A stretch of DNA of 64,000 nt from assembly GCA_016722655.1 (NCBI GenBank), contig JADKIR010000004.1:2666001-2730000 (forward strand), written 5' to 3'. This DNA comes from Cytophagaceae bacterium. Its GTDB lineage: Bacteria > Bacteroidota > Bacteroidia > Cytophagales > Spirosomataceae. The notes beneath the pieces are model-generated. The model was not told where the DNA came from. It did not search any database and saw nothing but the letters and a program-made list of their open reading frames with translations. Of the stretch, positions 8,392-17,314 are shown one piece after another (position 1 is the first letter of the stretch; each line of letters begins with the position of its first letter). The translations under genes and the position numbers were made by a program.

Positions 8392-10293
8392 TCAAAATAG
8401 CATCCTGAACTTAATGGTCTCTTCCAAGGCTTTGATTTCCTGTATCATTTCTTTGGAATAACTCTTCTCAATATCTACGATAACATACCCAACTTCTTCG
8501 GCGGTTTTAAGGTATTGACCTGTGATATTGATATCATGTTTGGCAAAAATATTGTTAAGTTTCGCCAATATACCAGGTACATTTTTATGAATATGAAGTA
8601 GGCGGTGAGAGCCATGTAATACCGGAAGTTGTACTTCAGGGAAGTTTACACTGCCGGTTGAGCTACCATTGTTGACATATTGAAGTAGTCTCTCCGGCAC
8701 ATAAGTTCCAATACTATGTTGGGCTTCTTCAGTGCTACCACCAATATGAGGGGTGAGTATTACATTACTTAGTCCCTGAAGTTCAGACACAAATGGGTCC
8801 TGATTGGTTTTGGGCTCTTCAGGAAATACATCCACGCCGGCACCTTCTACTTTTCCTGATTTTATGGCCTTGACCAGTGCGGAGATTTCGACTACTGAGC
8901 CACGGGCAAGATTTAAGAATATCACACCATCTTTCATTTGAGAAAATTCTTTTTCTCCTATCAGATTGGTGTTTTCTTTCCGGCCATCTATATGCAAACT
9001 TACCACATCAGCCACTTCAAATACCTCTTTCATCGATCTGCACTTTTTGGCATTTCCAATGGGCATTTTATCAACAATATCATAGAAATACACTTCCATA
9101 CCCATCGCTTCGGAAATTACTGAAAGTTGAGTTCCGATATGACCATAGCCAATCATTCCTATTTTTTTGCCTCTAACTTCAAAGCTGTTAACAGCCGATT
9201 TGTCCCATTCTCCTTTATGCATTCCATTACTTTTTGGAAACACTTTTCTGATCAGCAGGAGCATTTCGCCAATTGCCAGTTCGACTACAGAACGTGTATT
9301 GCTATAAGGAGCATTGAAAACTGCAATCCCTTTTTTGGTGGCAGTTTTGAGGTCTATCTGGTTGGTGCCTATACAGAATGCCCCGATAGCAATAAGCTTT
9401 TCGGCACTCTCAAGCACTTTTTTGGTTACGTTGGTTTTTGATCGGATACCCAGAATCGAAACATCTTTTATTTTTTCGATGAGCTCATCTTCATCCAATG
9501 CACCTTTTATAAATTCTACATCAAATCCCTGATCTTTAAAAGCTTCTTTCGCTGCCTGATGTACATTTTCGAGCAATAAAACCTTAATCATTGATTTTGG
9601 GTAGGATTGTCCTCTGGGCAGTTGATTGTAAAACAAAAATTCGTCCAGGGTTTTTATTACAAAATCGGCATTTTCAGTCACCGAAATACGCTCTACATTC
9701 TCAGTGAATGCATAGAAGCGGTCTGCAAATCCGGATTTTTTTATTTCATAATCAGTAAAGCCATCGCCAATTACCGAAACGTGGGCATCGAGTTTAAGGC
9801 TTTCCATTAATTTGATTTTACCGCCAGTTTGAGCCAATACGTTGTTCTGGTCACAACCCGTGATATTGCCTTCGGGATCAAATTCGAAAGTGTTGGCATA
9901 AACGTTTGCAGGGTTGAGCCCCAGCGATTCGATTATGGGAATAATAAATTCCTTAAAACCACTTGAAACCACCAAAATGTTTTCGGAATACTCTTCAAGA
10001 AAACTTTTATTTCTTAAAAATGAATCCGAAATATTGTCATGGAGATAAGTTACAAGTGCGTCTATATGGCTTTTTGAGGCTTTTAGCAGTGAAAGTCTTT
10101 GGCTGAGTGCCTCAGAAAAACTCAACTCACCACTCATTCCTTTTTCTGTGATTTTCCTGATTTCAGCAACTGTTTTTTCTCCTTCAGGGCTGTTTTCAAG
10201 GGCTATGGCAGCTAATTGGTCAAGACCTTCAACTTTAGTGATTGTGCTGTCAAAATCGATTACGAAGATTTTTTTTTCGGTTGTATTGTTCAC
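8392..10293 (-). CDS. Fused phosphoserine phosphatase - D-3-phosphoglycerate dehydrogenase
   Basis: This 633-residue protein joins two serine-pathway enzymes. Residues ~1-215 are a HAD-family phosphoserine phosphatase (SerB): VIDFDSTITK (motif I, Asp13/Asp15), ILVVSSGFKEF (motif II) and VIGDGFTDYE (motif III). Residues ~235-545 are 3-phosphoglycerate dehydrogenase (SerA): IGMIGYGHIGTQ NAD loop, LARGSVVE and LTPHIGGSTEEAQ (catalytic His). The last ~80 residues form an ACT domain (HKNVPGILAKLNNIFAKHDI), probably the serine-feedback site. Thus steps 1 and 3 of serine synthesis are on one chain; step 2 (SerC) is not in this window. The frame is open throughout, so this is a true fusion. Confidence 0.93.
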   Translation of the reverse strand: MNNTTEKKIFVIDFDSTITKVEGLDQLAAIALENSPEGEKTVAEIRKITEKGMSGELSFSEALSQRLSLLKASKSHIDALVTYLHDNISDSFLRNKSFLEEYSENILVVSSGFKEFIIPIIESLGLNPANVYANTFEFDPEGNITGCDQNNVLAQTGGKIKLMESLKLDAHVSVIGDGFTDYEIKKSGFADRFYAFTENVERISVTENADFVIKTLDEFLFYNQLPRGQSYPKSMIKVLLLENVHQAAKEAFKDQGFDVEFIKGALDEDELIEKIKDVSILGIRSKTNVTKKVLESAEKLIAIGAFCIGTNQIDLKTATKKGIAVFNAPYSNTRSVVELAIGEMLLLIRKVFPKSNGMHKGEWDKSAVNSFEVRGKKIGMIGYGHIGTQLSVISEAMGMEVYFYDIVDKMPIGNAKKCRSMKEVFEVADVVSLHIDGRKENTNLIGEKEFSQMKDGVIFLNLARGSVVEISALVKAIKSGKVEGAGVDVFPEEPKTNQDPFVSELQGLSNVILTPHIGGSTEEAQHSIGTYVPERLLQYVNNGSSTGSVNFPEVQLPVLHGSHRLLHIHKNVPGILAKLNNIFAKHDINITGQYLKTAEEVGYVIVDIEKSYSKEMIQEIKALEETIKFRMLF

Positions 10294-10420
10294 CTTTTTA
10301 AACGTATATTTTTTTACAAAAATACCGTTTTTTAATTTTTAAGGCAGAAAAAAAAGTAATTATCTTTTCTTAGGAAGTTTTTTGCTGTCAAAAATGCAAG
10401 TGCAGATAAAAAAAGTCAAA

Positions 10421-10452
10421 AAAAACGGGACATACAATTATTGTAGTCCCGT
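10421..10452 (-). terminator. Rho-independent terminator after DUF2853 gene
   Basis: On the minus strand ACGGGAC-TACAA-TAA-TTGTA-T-GTCCCGT (10452-10425; 12 bp with one bulge) is followed by a T run, immediately downstream of the stop at 10473. Confidence 0.85.
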
Positions 10453-10472
10453 ATAATTAAATAATGTTTTTT

Positions 10473-10811
10473 TTAAAGAAACTGAGCTTCTTTTCCAAAT
10501 TTAGCGGCCAAAGCTGCATAAACCACAGCACGGTATTTGCTACGGTTGCTTGTACCCAATTTTGTCAAAACTTCATCAATTGCTGCCATTAATTCAGGAC
10601 CATCGGCGAGACCTAGTTTCTTTATCAGGAAATTTTGTTTTACCGTTTCTTTTTCTGTGTCATCTGATCCTGAAACTTTTGAAGAATCGGCATTGTAGAT
10701 TGAAGGACCCAAGCCCTTGGCAACACCAGTCAACAGTTCTTCTGAAAGTCCCATTCCATACTCAGCATTCTGTGCCAAATAGTCAGCCATGCATTCATTA
10801 AATTTACTCAT
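10473..10811 (-). CDS. DUF2853 family protein
   Basis: This 112-residue soluble helical protein has no known function. KGLGPSIYNADSSKVSGSD (about 31-49) and QNFLIKKLGLADGPEL (about 60-75), with SNRSKYRAVVYAALAAKFGK at the C-terminus, are the conserved blocks I associate with DUF2853. It is a single-gene unit with its own terminator at 10421-10452. Confidence 0.85.
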   Translation of the reverse strand: MSKFNECMADYLAQNAEYGMGLSEELLTGVAKGLGPSIYNADSSKVSGSDDTEKETVKQNFLIKKLGLADGPELMAAIDEVLTKLGTSNRSKYRAVVYAALAAKFGKEAQFL

Positions 10812-10948
10812 TTTCTTATAGAATTTATTGGTTAAGAAATCTATCCAAATTTAGAAATTAATATTTGTAATAACAACAATTATTAATGTAAAAATATAAT
10901 TATTTGTAGAATTTTTTTAAGTAAAATATTGGTAAAAAGCAACTTAAC

Positions 10949-11800
10949 TTATTCTGCTTTAGCTTTATATTTAAAATATGTAGGCGAATTTAATCTTAGA
11001 TTTAAGCCAAACCATAACTGTGTGCCAGTAAGCCTGTCAAATGATGTAAATACGTCTCCATTGTAGAAATTGAGGTTAAGTTGATTGCTTAGATTTTTTT
11101 TCCCGGAAAATAATAATTTGGTAAAAAGGCCAAGTTCAAACCGTTCAGTTACTTTTCCTCTGATTTCCATATTGGTTTCAAAGTTAATTCTTGGGTATTT
11201 TTTTAGTGCCTGGTATTCAATACTTTCCGGGTCCGACAGCTCAGGAGGTTGGCGGTAATCGAAAAATATTTTTTGAAAAGGCTGGTTTTGCTCTAAATTG
11301 TTTAGCCTGATATCCAATCCTGCACCCACCAACAGGAAAGCCGAACGACTGACCCTGTCAATAACCCAGATGGTTCTTTTTGTTTTGACAGGCAAAAGTA
11401 TTATATTTTGATTGTTATAAATCCGGAAAGGAAAAGCATAAAAACTGTTTAGCTGTATCTGATGTTTTGAGATACCGGTCTCAAAATAATATTTTTCGTT
11501 TCGATTTATTCCAAAATTTACTTCCAAAAAAGACTCCATTGGAGATAAAACACCTGTCTTGAAATTTACAGGTTCTGACGAGCTAAAATAACTTTTGCCA
11601 AAACCCCCATTGATAGCGGTGTAATATTTAATTGTAAACGATTCCAGATTAGGCATGGCGATTTTCTCAAAATCCTTTTTCCTTTTATTAGGTTCCTGAT
11701 AATAGGGTGTTTCCTGAGCCATTACTGGCAACGATATTATGATGTACAAAACAATTAAAAGGCTTTTACAGGGCATATCAGGAAACTTGAATGATATCAA
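10949..11800 (-). CDS. Hypothetical exported beta-barrel-like protein
   Basis: This 283-residue protein is not recognised. The N-terminus is a signal peptide (about 10-29, SLLIVLYIIISLPVMAQ). The rest is rich in alternating aromatic/hydrophobic strands (FETGISKHQIQLNSFYAF, LFTKLLFSGKKNLSNQL, TQLWFGLNLRLNSP), suggesting an outer-membrane barrel of the type common in Bacteroidota. It is monocistronic and divergent from the small membrane gene at 11877. Function is unknown. Confidence 0.7.
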   Translation of the reverse strand: MISFKFPDMPCKSLLIVLYIIISLPVMAQETPYYQEPNKRKKDFEKIAMPNLESFTIKYYTAINGGFGKSYFSSSEPVNFKTGVLSPMESFLEVNFGINRNEKYYFETGISKHQIQLNSFYAFPFRIYNNQNIILLPVKTKRTIWVIDRVSRSAFLLVGAGLDIRLNNLEQNQPFQKIFFDYRQPPELSDPESIEYQALKKYPRINFETNMEIRGKVTERFELGLFTKLLFSGKKNLSNQLNLNFYNGDVFTSFDRLTGTQLWFGLNLRLNSPTYFKYKAKAE

Positions 11801-11822
11801 AAATAAATTTAGGTGCTTTTTC

Positions 11823-11854
11823 TTTGAGTCTAAATACTTTTGATATTAAATTTG
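11823..11854 (+). promoter_or_regulatory. Bacteroidota-type promoter for the 56-residue membrane protein
   Basis: TTTG at 11823-11826, a 20-bp spacer and TAAATTTG at 11847-11854 match the Bacteroidota -33/-7 consensus (TTTG-N19-21-TANNTTTG) exactly. The predicted start site is near 11861, leaving a 16-nt leader before the ATG at 11877. Confidence 0.75.
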
Positions 11855-11876
11855 CACAAATTAAAATCGAAATATT

Positions 11877-12047
11877 ATGTCAAATATTGTTGAAAGTGTG
11901 CCTTCCTGGTTAAAATTAACTGTTTTCTTTTTGATTTTAGCTGTTTTAGCCCTTTTTACTGATTTATTTACTTTTGTTGTGGGTACACTCATCATGATTG
12001 GGGTATTTGCTCAGGGTTATAACAAAGATCACCTTTCAGAACATTAA
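11877..12047 (+). CDS. 56-residue small membrane protein
   Basis: This short gene encodes MSNIVESVPSWLKLTVF, then a strongly hydrophobic stretch (about residues 13-46, with FFLILAVLALFTDLF and VVGTLIMIGVFAQ forming one or two membrane helices) and a charged tail ending YNKDHLSEH. It is supported by an exact promoter match just upstream (11823-11854) and a strong terminator just downstream (12073-12105), so it is a complete transcription unit. No family is recognised and function is unknown. Confidence 0.8.
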   Translation: MSNIVESVPSWLKLTVFFLILAVLALFTDLFTFVVGTLIMIGVFAQGYNKDHLSEH

Positions 12048-12072
12048 TTTTTTGGACAAAAAGATATATTTA

Positions 12073-12105
12073 GCCTGCCGGAAATTTCGGCGGGCTTTTT
12101 TTTTT
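12073..12105 (+). terminator. Rho-independent terminator after the small membrane gene
   Basis: A GC-rich stem GCCTGCCG...CGGCGGGC (one G-T pair) with a short GAAATTT loop is followed by ten T residues, 26 bp after the stop at 12047. Confidence 0.9.
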
Positions 12106-12280
12106 CGCTAAAAAAAATCTGGAGGCTATTTGATTCAATAATTTCATTGATTTTGGTACCGAATAATAATTTTTTAATAAAAATTATTAACTACAGTATT
12201 TTGAATGAAATTATTAAAAATTTAAATTTGGAATTATTGAAAATATATTCGTAGGTTTAGAAAAAAACGCTATAATAACA

Positions 12281-14044
12281 ATGTTAAAAGGATTAAAACT
12301 AGATACAACCACTGAAAAAAACATTAGTAAATGGTTAAGAGGAAAATATGACGAAGAAACAAAAAATCTGATAAACCAACTGGTTTCTGATGGGAATGTT
12401 ACTCAACTAACAGATTCTTTTTATAAAAATCTTGAGTTTGGAACCGGAGGAATGAGGGGAGAAATAGGGGTTGGTTCCAACCGAATGAATAAATATACTG
12501 TGGGTGCCGCCACGCAGGGATTGGCCAACTATCTCAATAAGTGTTTTCCGGATCAACCTATTAAAGTGGCTATAGCCTATGATAGTCGTAATTATTCACC
12601 GGAATTTGCTCAAATCGCCGCAGATATCCTTTCTGCCAATGGTATTACAGTTTATCTTTATAAAGAACTGAGACCAACACCGCAGCTTTCTTTCACTGTA
12701 AGGGAACTCGGCTGCCAGTCAGGCATTGTGATTACTGCCTCGCATAATCCCCGTGAGTACAACGGATATAAAGTATATTGGGGAGATGGCTCACAGGTGG
12801 TTTCGCCACATGATAAGAATATAGTAGAGGAAGTAAATGCCATTACGAATGTAAAGAATATCAAATTCAGAGGCGTTAAAAAACGTATAAAAATGATAGG
12901 GGAGGTTTTGGATAAAAAATATCTAAAAGCTGTAAAAAGTATTGCTGTAGCTCCCAGGATTATCAAAAAACAAAAAGATCTTAAGATTGTTTTCAGTTCA
13001 ATACACGGCACGGGTATCACTATGGTACCTAAGGCTTTGGCTCAATTGGGTTTTGAAAATGTAAATATTGTAACAGCACAGGCTACTCCTGACGGTAACT
13101 TCCCAACGGTAGTTTATCCCAATCCTGAAGAAAAGGAAGCCATGACAATGGCACTTAATCTGGCAAAAGAAATAGATGCCGACCTGGTAATAGCGACCGA
13201 TCCCGATGCCGACCGTGTGGGAATGGGTGTAAAAAACCCTAAAGGAGAATGGCAGCTGCTTAACGGTAATCAGGCTGCAAGTTTGATTATTTATTATCTG
13301 CTGAAAGCCTGGAAATCTGCCGGAAAACTTACCGGTAAGGAATTTGTTTGTAAAACCATCGTGACGACCGATCTGATTGATCAGATGGCCGCCAAATCGG
13401 GTGTGGACTGTTACAATACACTTACCGGGTTTAAATATATCGCTCAGGTAATCAGAGAACTCGAAGGCCAGGCTACGTTTATTGGAGGCGGAGAAGAGAG
13501 CTACGGTTATTTGATTGGAGATAAAGTAAGAGATAAAGATGCGATTGCAAGCTGTGCCATGATTGCTGAACTCACCGCATTTGCAAAACATAAAGGATTG
13601 AGCCTGTTTGACTTCCTTGCCGATATGTACAAGCAGTTTGGTTTCTATTACGAAGGCCTGATTTCGGTTACTAAAAAAGGAAAAACAGGAGCCGATGAAA
13701 TCAAACAAATGATGGCTGATTTCAGAACCACGCCTCCGGTTACTCTGGCCGGATCTAAAGTAATCAGAATAGATGACTATAAAGCACTCAAGAGAACAGA
13801 TGTGAAAACAGGGGTAATCACAGATATCCCATCCGGTAAATTAGGGATTGAATCCTCAGATGTATTGCAGTTTTTCACCGAAGATGGTACCAAGTTTACT
13901 TGCAGACCGTCTGGAACTGAACCCAAAATCAAATTTTACATAGGCGTAAAAACCAAACTGAAAACCAAAGAAGAATTTAATAGTACACTTAAAAGTTTAA
14001 CAGACAAAGTTGCCCGGATTGGAAAGGAATTAAATTTGAATTGA
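12281..14044 (+). CDS. Phospho-sugar mutase (phosphoglucomutase/phosphomannomutase)
   Basis: This 587-residue alpha-D-phosphohexomutase interconverts hexose 1- and 6-phosphates for glycogen and cell-surface sugar synthesis. It has all four family motifs: GIVITASHNPREYNGYKV with the phosphoserine (about 145-160), the metal loop ATDPDADRVG (about 306-315), the sugar-binding GGGEESYGYL (about 405-414) and the phosphate-binding CRPSGTEPKIKFY near the C-terminus. Length fits the PGM2-like subfamily common in Bacteroidota. Its TGA overlaps the TTG start of the histidine-kinase gene. Confidence 0.93.
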   Translation: MLKGLKLDTTTEKNISKWLRGKYDEETKNLINQLVSDGNVTQLTDSFYKNLEFGTGGMRGEIGVGSNRMNKYTVGAATQGLANYLNKCFPDQPIKVAIAYDSRNYSPEFAQIAADILSANGITVYLYKELRPTPQLSFTVRELGCQSGIVITASHNPREYNGYKVYWGDGSQVVSPHDKNIVEEVNAITNVKNIKFRGVKKRIKMIGEVLDKKYLKAVKSIAVAPRIIKKQKDLKIVFSSIHGTGITMVPKALAQLGFENVNIVTAQATPDGNFPTVVYPNPEEKEAMTMALNLAKEIDADLVIATDPDADRVGMGVKNPKGEWQLLNGNQAASLIIYYLLKAWKSAGKLTGKEFVCKTIVTTDLIDQMAAKSGVDCYNTLTGFKYIAQVIRELEGQATFIGGGEESYGYLIGDKVRDKDAIASCAMIAELTAFAKHKGLSLFDFLADMYKQFGFYYEGLISVTKKGKTGADEIKQMMADFRTTPPVTLAGSKVIRIDDYKALKRTDVKTGVITDIPSGKLGIESSDVLQFFTEDGTKFTCRPSGTEPKIKFYIGVKTKLKTKEEFNSTLKSLTDKVARIGKELNLN

Positions 14045-15219
14045 GTAATACATTAAATATCCGATGGTTTTGTATCAGCATGTTTTTGCTGGTAAGTGGA
14101 AAGCTATATCCTCAAGTTAAGCCTTCGGGCTTGATGGCAGCTCCTGAAATATTAAATATTGAAACTTCGGGCCGGGATAATAAATTTCAAAAAAGCTATA
14201 ATCTAAAGCATCACGAAGACAGAATTAAAGTTTATTTAAAACCTGTTGAAGCTCAGGGCCAAAAAGTCGAGTACTATTTTGGGATAGATAAAAAACAGCT
14301 TTTTCAGGAATCCAAAGTCATCTGGAAAAAAGTAGATACTCCGGTATTTAAATTTGATGTTTTGTTACCCGGAGAATATGTGTTTTTTGTCAAGTATAAA
14401 GTTGAAAACGGATCACAGTCCGAATCCCGCTCTTTCGATATTCAGATTGAAAGACCCTGGTGGCGTACCTGGTGGTTTTGGGGTGCAAGTTTCATATCAT
14501 TATTTGGGATGTTTTATGGACGTGAACGCTTCCTGAAGTTTTGGGCAGACGAAGAGCAGCGACACATGCGGCAAATCGTCGAATTGGAGCTGCGTACACT
14601 GCAACTGCAAATGAACCCCCATTTTATATTCAACGCCCTCAATTCGATTCAGTCTTATGTAATGACCCACGATGCCCTTACTGCAAATAATTACCTTTCA
14701 AAATTTGCCCATCTGATCAGGATGTTTCTTGATTCTTCCCGTAGTAAATATACTTCTCTCAATGAAGAAATAAGAATGCTCACTTTATATATCGAGATGG
14801 AGTGTTTGCGGTTTGAAGACAAATTTGATTTTGAAATAGTTGTAGATTCTGATGTAAACAAATATCTGGAGATACCCACCATGATATTGCAACCTTTTGT
14901 TGAAAACGCCATAAATCATGGCTTGAGGTATAAAAGAGTTAAAGGATTATTGAGTTTGAGATTTTATCTGGAGGGCAATTATCTGATTTGCAGAATGGTT
15001 GATAATGGTGTGGGTAGGAAAAATTCAAAGGAAATACAATCGGGGACCCAAAAAGGTTATCGCTCACAAGGATTAAAAATAACAGAAGAAAGATTAAATA
15101 CTTATAACAAGATAAACGACACCAATATTATTTTCATCATTAAAGATAATATTGAAAATCCTTCATCACCGATAGAAGATGTAGGCACAGTTGTTAAAGT
15201 AAAATTTCCTATAAATTGA
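14041..15219 (+). CDS. LytS-type sensor histidine kinase (His_kinase family)
   Basis: This 392-residue membrane kinase starts with a TTG overlapping the mutase stop (TTGA); that start gives a good signal peptide (about 1-25), which the next ATG at 14080 would truncate. A periplasmic Y_Y_Y-like beta domain (about 30-135) precedes one membrane helix (about 145-162). The cytoplasmic part has LQLQMNPHFIFNALNSIQS with the phospho-accepting His (about 192) and an ATPase lobe with QPFVENAINHGLRY and MVDNGVGR. The response regulator follows with its ATG only 8 bp downstream of the stop. The signal is unknown. Confidence 0.88.
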   Translation: MSNTLNIRWFCISMFLLVSGKLYPQVKPSGLMAAPEILNIETSGRDNKFQKSYNLKHHEDRIKVYLKPVEAQGQKVEYYFGIDKKQLFQESKVIWKKVDTPVFKFDVLLPGEYVFFVKYKVENGSQSESRSFDIQIERPWWRTWWFWGASFISLFGMFYGRERFLKFWADEEQRHMRQIVELELRTLQLQMNPHFIFNALNSIQSYVMTHDALTANNYLSKFAHLIRMFLDSSRSKYTSLNEEIRMLTLYIEMECLRFEDKFDFEIVVDSDVNKYLEIPTMILQPFVENAINHGLRYKRVKGLLSLRFYLEGNYLICRMVDNGVGRKNSKEIQSGTQKGYRSQGLKITEERLNTYNKINDTNIIFIIKDNIENPSSPIEDVGTVVKVKFPIN

Positions 15220-15227
15220 TAATTAGT

Positions 15228-15980
15228 ATGAAAAACTATGTAATAATTGATGATGAACCGCGGAGTGTCGAAACGCTTCATAACATTGTTACTAACTTTA
15301 GTGACTTCGATTTAAAGTATTTGGGTTCGGCTCATAATATTGAAGATGGTTTTAATCTTATAAAGCAAAATAAACCCGATTTGGTATTTCTTGATATCGA
15401 AATGCCATTCGGTTCAGGGTTTGATTTGCTGGAAAAATTTGAAAAAATAACGTTTCAGGTGATATTTACTACCGGATTTGACCAATATGCTATCACTGCC
15501 ATAAAATTCAGTGCTTTGGATTATTTACTTAAACCTATCAATATCACAGAATTAAGAGAAGCTATTGGTCGGGCCAATGCGAAAATAGAAGAAAAATCTG
15601 GCTCCGAAAATCTGAAGGTTTTACTTGAAAATCTGAAATTATCTAAAAGCACTCAAAACAAAATACCTCTTCCTTCACTCACAGGTCTGGATCTGGTTTC
15701 GATTGACTCCATCGTTCATTGCCAGGCCGATGAAGACTACACGCATGTGTTTTTGAAAGATGGCTCCAAAAAAGTTGTTACCAAAAGCATCAAAGACTTT
15801 GAAGAGCTGCTGGTAAACTATGGTTTTTTCAGGGTGCATCATTCTTATTTGATAAACAGGGTTTATATCAAAAAATACACCAAAGGTGAAGGAGGGAGTG
15901 TTTTGACCGATTTTGATGTAGAAATCCCGGTTTCCCGCCGACGCAAAGCTGAATTTCTTCAGTGGCTCAATGAGCTTTAA
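15228..15980 (+). CDS. LytTR-family response regulator
   Basis: This 250-residue regulator is the partner of the upstream LytS-type kinase. The receiver domain (1-~120) shows IIDDEP, LVFLDIEMP with the phosphorylated Asp near residue 52, and DYLLKPIN. The C-terminal LytTR DNA-binding domain (~145-250) has LVSIDSIVHCQADEDYTHVF and FFRVHHSYLINRVYIKKY. An upstream TTG at 15216 is in frame, but the ATG at 15228 gives the canonical start KNYVIIDDEPRS. Its 3' end overlaps the convergent gene by 14 bp. Confidence 0.93.
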   Translation: MKNYVIIDDEPRSVETLHNIVTNFSDFDLKYLGSAHNIEDGFNLIKQNKPDLVFLDIEMPFGSGFDLLEKFEKITFQVIFTTGFDQYAITAIKFSALDYLLKPINITELREAIGRANAKIEEKSGSENLKVLLENLKLSKSTQNKIPLPSLTGLDLVSIDSIVHCQADEDYTHVFLKDGSKKVVTKSIKDFEELLVNYGFFRVHHSYLINRVYIKKYTKGEGGSVLTDFDVEIPVSRRRKAEFLQWLNEL

Positions 15981-16443
15981 AATCCGGAAAAGCATTTAAT
16001 TGCAAATAGCCATATTCTGTTTTTTCAAAGCAGAAAGTACTCACGCCATTGGTGATACAGATATATTTTGCCTTTAAAGTTAAATTGTATCTTGTTGCTT
16101 GCTCAATCACTTTCTGGTCGATCTTTACCTCACGTGCTTTACATTCTACCAATAAAAAAGCAGCTGCCTGATTATCAAATACTAAAATGTCAGATCTTTT
16201 GTTTAAGGTATTATAACTCAGCCCTGACTCGAGTTTTATCAATGATTTTGGGTAGTTTTTTTCATAAATCAAAAAGTCCACAATTCCCTGCCTCACTTCC
16301 TCTTCCGGTGTTAAAATCACATATTTTTTTCTTAAATAATCAAAAATGGCCACCTTACCATCAATCTCCTTATATTTGCGACCATTATTTTTTATTTGCT
16401 TCATCGGGAATCTTTTTGTCTCAGATTGAGTTTTAATCTTCAA
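15967..16443 (-). CDS. HsdR N-terminal-domain-like putative nuclease
   Basis: This 158-residue protein corresponds to the stand-alone type I restriction HsdR N-terminal domain (HSDR_N_2) often found in Bacteroidota. LTPEEEVRQGIVDFLIYEKNYPK (from residue 44) and RSDILVFDNQAAAFLLVECKA (residues ~83-103) give the E...D...ExK arrangement of PD-(D/E)xK nucleases. No helicase or methyltransferase partner is nearby, so it is unlikely to be part of a type I system. A second ATG at 16404 is possible. Role unknown. Confidence 0.8.
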   Translation of the reverse strand: MKIKTQSETKRFPMKQIKNNGRKYKEIDGKVAIFDYLRKKYVILTPEEEVRQGIVDFLIYEKNYPKSLIKLESGLSYNTLNKRSDILVFDNQAAAFLLVECKAREVKIDQKVIEQATRYNLTLKAKYICITNGVSTFCFEKTEYGYLQLNAFPDFKAH

Positions 16444-16465
16444 ATTTTAAATAAACTAATTATAT

Positions 16466-17248
16466 ATGCAAACTAAAGATGAAATAGTAAAGAATTGGTT
16501 ACCTCGCTACACAGGTACACCCTTAGAAGAATTCAAACCATACATCCTTTTAACTAACTTCTCAAATTACGTAAAAATATTTGCTGAAAAATATGGCGTG
16601 GAAGTAAAAGGTACCGGAAGTGCTATGCAAACCGCCTCAGCAGGCAATATTACCATAATAAATTTTGGAATGGGAAGTGCCATGGCAGCCACAATAATGG
16701 ACCTGCTCACTGCGATTCAACCCAATGCCGTGTTGTTTCTAGGTAAATGTGGAGGATTGAAAAAAATTACTGAGTTGGGAGATTTTATACTTCCTATTGC
16801 CGCCATCAGAGGAGACGGAACCAGTGATGACTACGCCCGTCCCGAAATCCCCGCCTTGCCTTCTTTCCGACTTCAACGTTCGGTTTCTGCCATGATTGTA
16901 AAAAATGAAATGGATTACTGGACAGGCACTGTTTATACAACCAACAGGAGGGTTTGGGAACATGACGAAAAATTTAAAGATTATTTGAGAGAGATAAGAG
17001 CACTGGCCATTGACATGGAAACCGCAACCATTTTCACGGTTGGATTTGTCAACTCCATTCCTCACGGAGCCCTATTGTTGGTGTCTGATAATCCAATGGA
17101 ACCAGATGGAGTAAAAACTGAAGCCAGCGATAAAAAAGTAACTGCCAATTTTGTTGAGAAACATATTCAGATTGGCATTGATGCACTCAATGAACTAGCC
17201 AATTCGGGTGAATCAGTTAAACACCTGAGATGGGAAGATCAGAAATAA
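16466..17248 (+). CDS. amn: AMP nucleosidase
   Basis: This 260-residue enzyme of the purine nucleoside phosphorylase superfamily hydrolyses AMP to adenine and ribose 5-phosphate. INFGMGSAMAATIMDLL, FLGKCGGLKK (phosphate/ribose region), LAIDMETATIFTVGF (ribose-binding Glu) and LLLVSDNPMEPDG are the key blocks. It is the short Bacteroidota form lacking the N-terminal domain of E. coli Amn. It is a single gene followed by a shared terminator. Confidence 0.9.
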   Translation: MQTKDEIVKNWLPRYTGTPLEEFKPYILLTNFSNYVKIFAEKYGVEVKGTGSAMQTASAGNITIINFGMGSAMAATIMDLLTAIQPNAVLFLGKCGGLKKITELGDFILPIAAIRGDGTSDDYARPEIPALPSFRLQRSVSAMIVKNEMDYWTGTVYTTNRRVWEHDEKFKDYLREIRALAIDMETATIFTVGFVNSIPHGALLLVSDNPMEPDGVKTEASDKKVTANFVEKHIQIGIDALNELANSGESVKHLRWEDQK

Positions 17249-17261
17249 TCAGATATTTAAA

Positions 17262-17305
17262 CATAAAAAACGCCCCGAATCATTTGAGTCAGGGCGTTTT
17301 TTTTA
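17262..17305. terminator. Bidirectional terminator between amn and the TPR gene
   Basis: AAAAAACGCCC at 17265-17275 pairs with GGGCGTTTTTT starting at 17292, with A/T runs on both sides, between two convergent genes. Confidence 0.88.
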
Positions 17306-17314
17306 AAGGAAAAA

